Shown here: in pieces, positions 56,410-64,000 of the stretch
Layout of the letters: each line of letters opens with the position of its first letter
Position numbering within the stretch: the first letter of the stretch is position 1
The notes under the pieces: model-generated
What the model was told of the DNA's origin: nothing
What the model saw: the letters and a program-made list of their open reading frames with translations, nothing else
Database searches by the model: none
NCBI RefSeq assembly: GCF_900187645.1
Contig: NZ_FYEE01000006.1
Span: 124,001 to 188,000, forward strand
Source of the DNA: Pseudomonas sp. Irchel 3E20
Lineage (GTDB): Bacteria > Pseudomonadota > Gammaproteobacteria > Pseudomonadales > Pseudomonadaceae
Length of the DNA: 64,000 nt
Direction: 5' to 3'
Position numbers and translations under genes: made by a program

Positions 56410-56991
56410 ATGCGCCTGCCCTACCGCACAACCCTGATTGCCAGCCTGCTCGCCCTGGTGTGCGCGGCGACGCTCTGGGCCGCCTACCAATGGTTCCAGG
56501 AGCGCTATGTGCGCACCTTCAGCGAACACACGGCGGTGTTTTCCGGCGATGCCCTGCGCCTGCCCGCCGCCATCGATGGCCCGGGGCCGATCCGCCTCGT
56601 GCATTTCTGGGACCCGGCCTGCCCCTGCAACGTCGGCAACCAGCAGCACTTGAGCGAACTGATCGCGCATTTCGCGCCCCAGGGTGTGGCGTTCTACGCC
56701 GTGCAAAAACCTGGCAGCCAAGGCAAATTACCGGCCGACCTGAGCCAAATGACCTACCTCGACAGCCTGCCCGGCGCCGAGCAGATCCCCGCCAGCCCCG
56801 CCGTGGCGATCTGGAACCGCGATGGCAAACTGGCCTACTTCGGCCCGTACAGCGAAGGCCTGACCTGCAACTCCAGCAACAGCTTCATCGAGCCCATCCT
56901 CCAGGCCTTGAGCGAGAACCGCCCGGTCAACGCCACGCATACCCTGGCGGTGGGCTGCTACTGCCCGTGGACGGCGGTGCCGGCCGAGTAA
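56410..56991 (+). CDS. Membrane-anchored thioredoxin-like protein with a CPC motif
   Basis: 193 residues from ATG 56410. A signal anchor (TTLIASLLALVCAATLWAAY) is followed by a thioredoxin-like domain with VHFWDPACPCNVGNQQHL, where CPC replaces the usual CxxC, and a second cysteine pair CYCPW near the C-terminus. Both sets would be periplasmic. DUF6436-type proteins of this form have no known partner. A metal or copper role is possible given the CPC and CYC pairs. Confidence 0.72.
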   Translation: MRLPYRTTLIASLLALVCAATLWAAYQWFQERYVRTFSEHTAVFSGDALRLPAAIDGPGPIRLVHFWDPACPCNVGNQQHLSELIAHFAPQGVAFYAVQKPGSQGKLPADLSQMTYLDSLPGAEQIPASPAVAIWNRDGKLAYFGPYSEGLTCNSSNSFIEPILQALSENRPVNATHTLAVGCYCPWTAVPAE

Positions 56992-57095
56992 GGCAATTGC
57001 GACTTTTCACGGACAAGCCTGCGCCACCGGGGTGGTTGTGCTAAATGTTCGCGGTTCGCGGGTGGCACCCCCATAAGAAACAACAAGGAGCTTCA

Positions 57096-59486
57096 ATGAA
57101 ACGCATCCTGACCCTCTTGGCCCTGCTACTGCTCGTACTCGCCCTGGGCGGTGGCTGGTACCTGTATGGCAAGCAGCCGTCGCGCCAGGGCCTGGTGGCG
57201 GTCAACGGCCTCAAGGATGCGGTCACCGTGCGCTACGACGAACGTGGCGTGCCCCACATCCGCGCCAGCAATGACCTCGACCTCTACCGCGCCCTGGGCT
57301 ATGTGCACGCCCAGGATCGCCTGTTCCAGATGGAAATCATGCGGCGCCTGGCCCGGGGCGAACTGGCCGAGGTGCTGGGACCCAAACTGGTAGACACCGA
57401 CAAACTGTTCCGCAGCCTGCGCATCCGCGAGCGCGCCGCTAGCTATGCCGCCAGCCTGGATCGCCAATCTGCCGCGTCGCAGGCCTTGCAGGCTTATCTG
57501 GACGGCATCAACCAATATCAGGATGCCCGACCGCACCCGCTGGAGTTCGATGTGCTAGGCATCACCCCGCGGCCCTTCACCGTGGAAGACACCATCAGCG
57601 TCGCCGGGTACATGGCCTACAGCTTCGCTGCCGCGTTTCGTACCGAGCCCTTGCTCACCTACATCCGCGACCAGGTGGGCCCCGACTACCTGGACGTCTT
57701 CGACCTGAGCTGGCAGCCCAAAGGCATGCTGGCCCAGGCTCCGGGCCTGAGCGCCGGGGACTGGCAGGACCTGAACGCCATCGCCCGTCTCAGCGAACAA
57801 GCCCTGGCCGACAATGGCTTGCCGCAGATGGAAGGCAGCAACGCCTGGGTGGTGGACGGCACCCGCAGCAAAAGCGGCAAACCGCTGCTGGCCGGCGACC
57901 CTCACATCCGCTTCTCGGTGCCGGCGGTGTGGTACGAGGCGCAGTTGTCCACGCCGGATTTTGAGCTATACGGCCATCACCAGGCCCTGGTGCCCTTCGC
58001 GTTCCTGGGCCACAACCGGGATTTCGGCTGGAGCCTGACGATGTTCCAGAACGACGACCTCGACTTGATCGCCGAGAAGGTCAACCCGGACAACCCCAAC
58101 CAGGTCTGGTACCGCGAGCAATGGGTAGACCTGATCCGCAGCCAACAACAGATCGCGGTCAAGGGCCAGGCCCCAGTCACCCTGGAGCTGCGCCAATCAC
58201 CCCATGGCCCGATCATCAACGACGTGCTGGGTGCCACGGCAGGCAAGACCCCCATCGCCATGTGGTGGGCCTTCCTGGAAACCCAGAACCCGATCCTTGA
58301 AGGCTTCTACCAGCTCAACCGCGCCGACACCCTGGCCAAGGCCCGCAGCGCGGCGGCCAAGGTCCATGCGCCGGGGCTGAACCTGGTGTGGGCCAATGCC
58401 CGCGGCGACATCGCCTGGTGGGCCGCGGCGCAGTTGCCCAAACGCGCAGCGGGGGCCAACCCGGCGTTCATCCTCGACGGCACTACGGCCCAGGCCGACA
58501 AGGAAGGCTTCTACCCGTTCAGCGCCAATCCGCAGGAAGAAAACCCGCCGCGCGGCTATATCCTCTCGGCCAACTACCAACCGGCTTCACCCACCGGCAT
58601 GGAGATCCCTGGCTACTACAACCTCGCCGATCGCGGCCAACACCTGAACCGGCAACTGAGCGACGCCAGCATCAGTTGGGACTTGGAAAACAGCCAGAAA
58701 CTGCAACTGGGCACCACCACCGCCTACGGCCCGCGCCTGTTGGCGCCTTTGCTGGCGGACCTGCGCGCCGAGGTCAAAGACCCGGCCCAACGCAAGCTAC
58801 TGGAGCAACTGGCGCAGTGGCCGGGCGACTATCCGCTGGCATCCACCAGCGCGACGCTGTTCAACCAGTTTCTCTACAACCTCAGCGATGCCGTGTTTCG
58901 CGATGAGTTGGGCGACAGCTTTTTCGACACCCTGCTCTCGACCCGGGTGATCGACGCCGCATTGCCGCGCCTGGCCGCCACCGTCGACTCGCCCTGGTGG
59001 GACAACCGCCACACGCCAGCCAAGGAAACCCGCGCCCAGATCGTGCTGCTGGCCTGGCAGAACAGCATCGCCCACCTGAGCGCCACCCTGGGCGACGACC
59101 CCGGCCAATGGCAGTGGGGCAAGGCCCACACCCTGACCCACAGCCATCCACTGGGCACGCAAAAACCGCTAGATCGGCTGTTCAATGTCGGCCCGTTCGC
59201 CGCGCCGGGCAGCCACGAAGTGCCGAACAATCTCTCGGCCAAAATCGGCCCCGCGCCATGGCCGGTCACCTACGGCCCCTCGACCCGGCGCCTGATCGAC
59301 TTCGCCGACCCGGCCCACAGCTTGACCATCAACCCGGTCGGCCAGAGTGGCGTACCGTTCGACAAGCACTACGGCGACCAGGCCGAGGCGTACATCGAGG
59401 GCCTCTATCAACAGGCCCATTTCAGCGAAGAAGAAGTCAGCGCCAACACCCGCAGCACCCTGCGCCTGCTGCCTGCGAAGTTGTAG
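57096..59486 (+). CDS. Penicillin acylase-family (Ntn hydrolase) enzyme, HacB-like
   Basis: 796 residues from ATG 57096 with AAGGAG upstream. An N-terminal anchor (LTLLALLLLVLALGGGWYLY) precedes the alpha chain; the precursor is cut before S248 in MEG-SNAWVVDG, which becomes the N-terminal nucleophile of the beta chain. Typical acylase blocks are GYVHAQDRLFQME and GDPHIRFSVPAVWYE. In P. aeruginosa the equivalent PA0305 (HacB) degrades long-chain acyl-homoserine lactones; this gene is its positional match. Periplasmic. Confidence 0.85.
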   Translation: MKRILTLLALLLLVLALGGGWYLYGKQPSRQGLVAVNGLKDAVTVRYDERGVPHIRASNDLDLYRALGYVHAQDRLFQMEIMRRLARGELAEVLGPKLVDTDKLFRSLRIRERAASYAASLDRQSAASQALQAYLDGINQYQDARPHPLEFDVLGITPRPFTVEDTISVAGYMAYSFAAAFRTEPLLTYIRDQVGPDYLDVFDLSWQPKGMLAQAPGLSAGDWQDLNAIARLSEQALADNGLPQMEGSNAWVVDGTRSKSGKPLLAGDPHIRFSVPAVWYEAQLSTPDFELYGHHQALVPFAFLGHNRDFGWSLTMFQNDDLDLIAEKVNPDNPNQVWYREQWVDLIRSQQQIAVKGQAPVTLELRQSPHGPIINDVLGATAGKTPIAMWWAFLETQNPILEGFYQLNRADTLAKARSAAAKVHAPGLNLVWANARGDIAWWAAAQLPKRAAGANPAFILDGTTAQADKEGFYPFSANPQEENPPRGYILSANYQPASPTGMEIPGYYNLADRGQHLNRQLSDASISWDLENSQKLQLGTTTAYGPRLLAPLLADLRAEVKDPAQRKLLEQLAQWPGDYPLASTSATLFNQFLYNLSDAVFRDELGDSFFDTLLSTRVIDAALPRLAATVDSPWWDNRHTPAKETRAQIVLLAWQNSIAHLSATLGDDPGQWQWGKAHTLTHSHPLGTQKPLDRLFNVGPFAAPGSHEVPNNLSAKIGPAPWPVTYGPSTRRLIDFADPAHSLTINPVGQSGVPFDKHYGDQAEAYIEGLYQQAHFSEEEVSANTRSTLRLLPAKL

Positions 59487-59526
59487 CCCCGCTGGCTACG
59501 ACAACAGCGGCGGCGGGTGACAGGCC

Positions 59527-61458
59527 TCAGCCCGGCAACTGGCCTTCGACCCACGCACGCACCTGCGCGTAAGGGTAATCCTCCAGCGCCGCGAACCCGG
59601 GGATCGCGCGGGCCTTGAGCTTGGTGAACAGCGGCGCGCTGATGCCGCCCAGGAAGCGCGTCAGCAATTCGCTGCTGGGCTCAAGCCCCGTGTGCTGCTG
59701 GTGCCTGTGGATAAATGTGCCGCACAGCACCGCGAAGTTTTTATCCACAAGCGCGGGCAACTCGGGCGGCGCCGGCAAATGCGCGACCTGGCCATGGCAC
59801 ACCGAGCAGTGGCCGCAGCGTTGCGGCGCCTGCTCGTCGCCAAAGTAGCGGGCCAGGCGATGGCCCAGGCACTGCTCAGTGGCGAACAGGTCGAGCATGG
59901 CGTGGATGCGTGCAATTTCCCCGCGTTCGTGGCGGGTAAAGTAGGCGTGCAGTTCGGCGCTCAGGGCTGGCGCATCGAAATCCGCCAGCACGCTGTAAAC
60001 CTCGGTCATCTGCTTGCTTTCCAGCTCCACCCAGCCCTTTTCCTGGAAGTAATCCAGCGCCTTGACCACCCGGTTGCGCTCGGCGCCGTACTGCTCGTAG
60101 AGCGCGTCGAAATTCACCGTGGCCCAGGTCCGGGCGCGGCTAGAGGTGTGGATGATCGCCGCCACGAAGTCGCGTCGCTCGCCCTCGAAACGCGTCAGCA
60201 ATGCCTCTGGTTCAAGGAGTAATTTGAAGCGATATTCGGCGAAATAGGCGTAACGCGGGGCGATCAACCCCCGTAATTCCAACTGCACCAGCAAGGTCTT
60301 GAGGGGCAGTTGGCGGATGTTGCTCTGGTCTGCCAGCGGCCCCAGCAAAAATTCCCACTGGCCGTCCGGTGCGGCGCCTTGCAGTTCTTCCAGCACACAG
60401 CGGATGCCGCTCAACTCCGGAGTGTCGCCGTAGACGAAGTTTTCCAGCACATTGAGGCTGTCGCGGTTGGCCAGCACCAGGCAATCGCAGGGCTGGCCAT
60501 CGCGGCCGGCGCGGCCGATTTCCTGGCTGTAGTTCTCGATGGATTTGGGCAGGTCAAAATGCACCACGTTGCGGATATCGCTTTTGTCGATGCCCATGCC
60601 GAACGCGATGGTGGCGACGATGCAACCGGCCTGGCCCGCCATGAACTGGCGCTGGATGGCCTCGCGCCGCTCATGGGGCAACCCGGCGTGATAAGCCTGG
60701 GCGGCGATACCGTGCTGGCTCAGGTGTTCGGCAATCTGCTCGGCGGTTTATTGCAGCGTGACGTAGACGATGCTCGCCTGCCCTGCTCGCGCGCTCATCC
60801 ACTGCACCAGCCGCCGACGCTTGTCCTGGCCGCTTACCGGCTCCACCAGCAGGTTGAGGTTGGGCCGGTAGAAACCGGTGGTCACCACGTCGGCGGGGGC
60901 GATAGCGAACTTGGCCTGCATGTCGGCAATTACCTGCGGCGTCGCGGTGGCGGTGAGCAGCAAGGCCTGGGGGATAGCGAACTGGCGTTGGTAGTCCGGC
61001 AGCTTCAGGTAATCCGGGCGGAAGTTGTGGCCCCACTCCGAAATACAGTGCGCCTCATCGATCACCAACAGAGAAATCTGCACCTGTTGTAGGAAGTTAC
61101 GAAAGCGTTCGTTCTTCAGGCGCTCCACGGAGATCATCAGGATCTTTAACTCACCGGACCGCGCCCGCGCCATCACCGCACTGGCGTCTTCACGGCTCTG
61201 CACCGAATCGATACTCGCCGCCGCAATGCCGTGGCGTTGCAAGAACGCCAACTGGTCCTGCATCAATGCCAAGAGCGGCGACACCACCAGTGTCAGATGC
61301 GGCAGCAGCAACGCCGGTAACTGGTAGCACAGAGATTTACCGGAGCCCGTAGGAAATATCGCCGCCACCGAACGCCCGGCCAATACCGCACTGACCGCCG
61401 CCTCCTGGCCAGGGCGAAACTGTGGATAACCGAAAACCCGCTCGAGGGTGCTGTACAT
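59527..61458 (-). pseudogene. recQ-like: RecQ-like DNA helicase gene interrupted by an in-frame TAA
   Basis: The coding frame from ATG 61458 to 59527 would encode 643 residues. A TAA at 60750-60748, read in the same frame as both flanks, stops it after residue 236. The upstream part has Walker A PTGSGKS (K41), DEAHCISEWGHNFRPDY and ATATP. The downstream part resumes TAEQIAEHLSQHG, then AFGMGIDKSDIRN, EIGRAGRDG and the zinc-type CGHCSVC. No frameshift or deletion is visible, only a single stop codon, so either the gene was inactivated recently by one substitution (a Lys or Gln codon to TAA) or the assembly has an error. A canonical recQ is probably elsewhere. Confidence 0.85.
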
Positions 61459-61619
61459 AAGGTCGCGGCTCCAAAAAGTCGAAAAAAGGGCGGAATACGG
61501 CTCCACACGCTGAAACAAAACCAACGACATAACCACTGCACCACCCCTGGCAACCGGGGCTAAGATTCGCCCACATCGCGGCTGGAAGCCCGAAGCACAT
61601 CAACCTAAAGGAATGAACC

Positions 61620-62705
61620 ATGCACACCCCCCTCTTGAGTGCCCGACCGTACAAGCCCGGCTTTTTACCATGGATAAGCCTGGCGGGCTTGTCGCTGACC
61701 CTGACCGGATGCCTGACCGTGCCCCAACAACCTGTCATCGAGCCTGAGGCTCCCAACTTCGAAACCCCTGAATACATCGAGCAAAAAGCCCTGACCGTCA
61801 TCAAGGCCTCCGCCTTGTACGCCCGCGGCGGCACCGGCCAGGGCGTGAAGGTGGCCCTTGTCGATTCGGGCCTCAATGCCGACCTGCCGGAATTCAAGGG
61901 CCGCATCGGCCACCCGGGCTACGACTATGTCGAAGACCGCCCCGGCACCATCGACAGGCTGGGCCACGGCACGCAGATGGCCGGCATCCTGGCGGCCAAC
62001 AAGGACGGTGCCGGCATGCACGGCGTAGCGTTCAACGCGCAACTGATCCCGCTGCGCTTCGGTGACGACAACGAGCCGTTTTTCTTCGACAGCGAGATCG
62101 CTCAATCCTGGCAGTTCGGCTTCGACCAAGGCGCGCGGATCTTCAGCAACGCCTGGGCCAATGCGATCCCGGCCACGGAAATCACCGAAGCCCGCTACAA
62201 GCAGGTGATGCCGCAATCCCTGGAGATGGCGCGCAAACTGGTGGCCGAGGGCGCGGTGTTTGTCTTCCCCACCGGCAATGAACTCAAACGCGAACCCCTG
62301 GCCGAACCCGGCTTGCCGCTGGCCATCCCGGAGCTGGAAAAAGGCTGGATAGCGGTCATCGCCCTCAAACGCGACGGCACCGTGGTCAATGCCAAATCCA
62401 ACTACTGCGGCGTGGCCGCGGCCTGGTGCATCGCCGTCCCCGGTGGCGATTCCGGCAATGACATGGGCCTGACCACCACCGCCAAGGACGGTGGCTATAC
62501 CCAGACCGCCGGCACCTCTCCGGCCACGGCCATCGTTAGTGGCGCACTGGCCGCGCTGCAAAGCCGCTACCCGCACCTCAGCCCGCAGCAGATCCGCGAT
62601 CGGCTGCTCAGCACCGCCAATCGCACCGGCATCTACGCCAACAGCGAGGCCTATGGCCGGGGCTTAATGGACCTGGAAGCGGCCTCGCGCGGCGAACTGC
62701 CGTAG
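61620..62705 (+). CDS. S8 (subtilisin-like) serine protease lipoprotein
   Basis: 361 residues. A lipobox TLTGC puts C31 as the lipid site. The triad is D82 in VALVDSGLN, H116 in GHGTQMAGI and S300 in GTSPATAIVSG, with N220 (PTGN) as the oxyanion residue. The catalytic domain looks like the passenger of Pseudomonas autotransporter proteases, but there is no C-terminal barrel: the chain ends soon after the domain. It would act as a membrane-anchored protease facing the periplasm or outside. Convergent with pckA. Confidence 0.85.
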   Translation: MHTPLLSARPYKPGFLPWISLAGLSLTLTGCLTVPQQPVIEPEAPNFETPEYIEQKALTVIKASALYARGGTGQGVKVALVDSGLNADLPEFKGRIGHPGYDYVEDRPGTIDRLGHGTQMAGILAANKDGAGMHGVAFNAQLIPLRFGDDNEPFFFDSEIAQSWQFGFDQGARIFSNAWANAIPATEITEARYKQVMPQSLEMARKLVAEGAVFVFPTGNELKREPLAEPGLPLAIPELEKGWIAVIALKRDGTVVNAKSNYCGVAAAWCIAVPGGDSGNDMGLTTTAKDGGYTQTAGTSPATAIVSGALAALQSRYPHLSPQQIRDRLLSTANRTGIYANSEAYGRGLMDLEAASRGELP

Positions 62706-62719
62706 TTTTCAATGACCGA

Positions 62720-62747
62720 AAAAAACCGCCCCGAAGGGCGGTTTTTT
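62720..62747. terminator. Bidirectional terminator between the S8 protease gene and pckA
   Basis: AAAAAACCGCCC, loop CGAA, GGGCGGTTTTTT: a stable tetraloop stem with A- and T-tracts, so it stops transcription from both sides. Confidence 0.93.
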
Positions 62748-62768
62748 CGTTGCGCTAGCGCGAAGTCA

Positions 62769-64000
<1,232 letters not shown>

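Noticed and set aside
60748..60750. Frameshift in the recQ-like gene
   Set aside because: Both parts are in the same reading frame and the bases between them read as helicase sequence on either side of one TAA, so it is a nonsense codon.

Overview
The window looks like chromosomal DNA of a fluorescent Pseudomonas (P. fluorescens group). The reasons are high GC with strong GC3 bias, REP-type repeats carrying GTGGGAGC...GCCCGCGAT heads between genes, and a gene order that follows the P. aeruginosa PAO1 region running from calB/coaD down to serA and hacB, as far as I know it (coaD, mutM, ilvD, folA, thyA, lgt, ptsP, rppH, ilvA, rpiA, the AaaA-type autotransporter, the D-2-hydroxyacid dehydrogenase with serA, and the penicillin-acylase-type acylase). 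No tRNA, rRNA, insertion sequence, phage gene or CRISPR array was seen.

Layout. 1-9.9 kb: end of a YheT-type hydrolase, a sulfurtransferase, a TetR regulator divergent from a coniferyl-aldehyde-type dehydrogenase, a Tat-exported small protein followed by a GMC oxidoreductase, coaD, a ferredoxin, mutM with an HDOD protein, and an rRNA methyltransferase. 9.9-13.6 kb: an AT-rich leader and a compact accessory cassette, made of a 23-residue peptide gene with an excellent ribosome binding site, a 13-bp hairpin, a SagB-type flavin dehydrogenase, an AurF-type diiron oxygenase with all seven metal ligands, and a Bcr/CflA-type MFS exporter. This is the best candidate for an undescribed system: a peptide-derived (RiPP-like) or small-molecule pathway without YcaO, NRPS or radical-SAM enzyme. 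13.8-25.9 kb: ilvD, a three-gene polysaccharide or peptidoglycan O-acetylation operon (MBOAT plus two SGNH proteins), a PchP-like phosphatase, a TcyP-type cystine symporter, folA, and a DUF2868 membrane protein coupled to a DUF3482 GTPase.

26-33.6 kb: a 2-aminoethylphosphonate-type ABC importer with its LysR regulator, then cadA/cadR facing each other over a 23-bp MerR-type operator with 19-bp promoter spacing. 33.6-43.8 kb: housekeeping genes thyA, lgt, a TauE-type exporter, an NRDE protein, ptsP, rppH, a HAD phosphatase, a DUF2269 protein, ilvA and rpiA. 44.2-50.5 kb: an M28 aminopeptidase autotransporter, two tandem SdiA-regulated-type proteins, an FAH-family hydrolase, and a D-2-hydroxyglutarate-dehydrogenase-like flavoprotein.

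50.5-64 kb: serA behind a strongly structured leader, a DUF4399 protein, a cystine-type binding protein, DUF523, a 2OG-Fe(II) oxygenase, DUF2059, a lipase-like hydrolase, a thioredoxin-like CPC protein, a penicillin-acylase-family (HacB-like) enzyme, a recQ-like helicase gene broken by one in-frame TAA, an S8 protease lipoprotein, and the 3' part of pckA running off the window.
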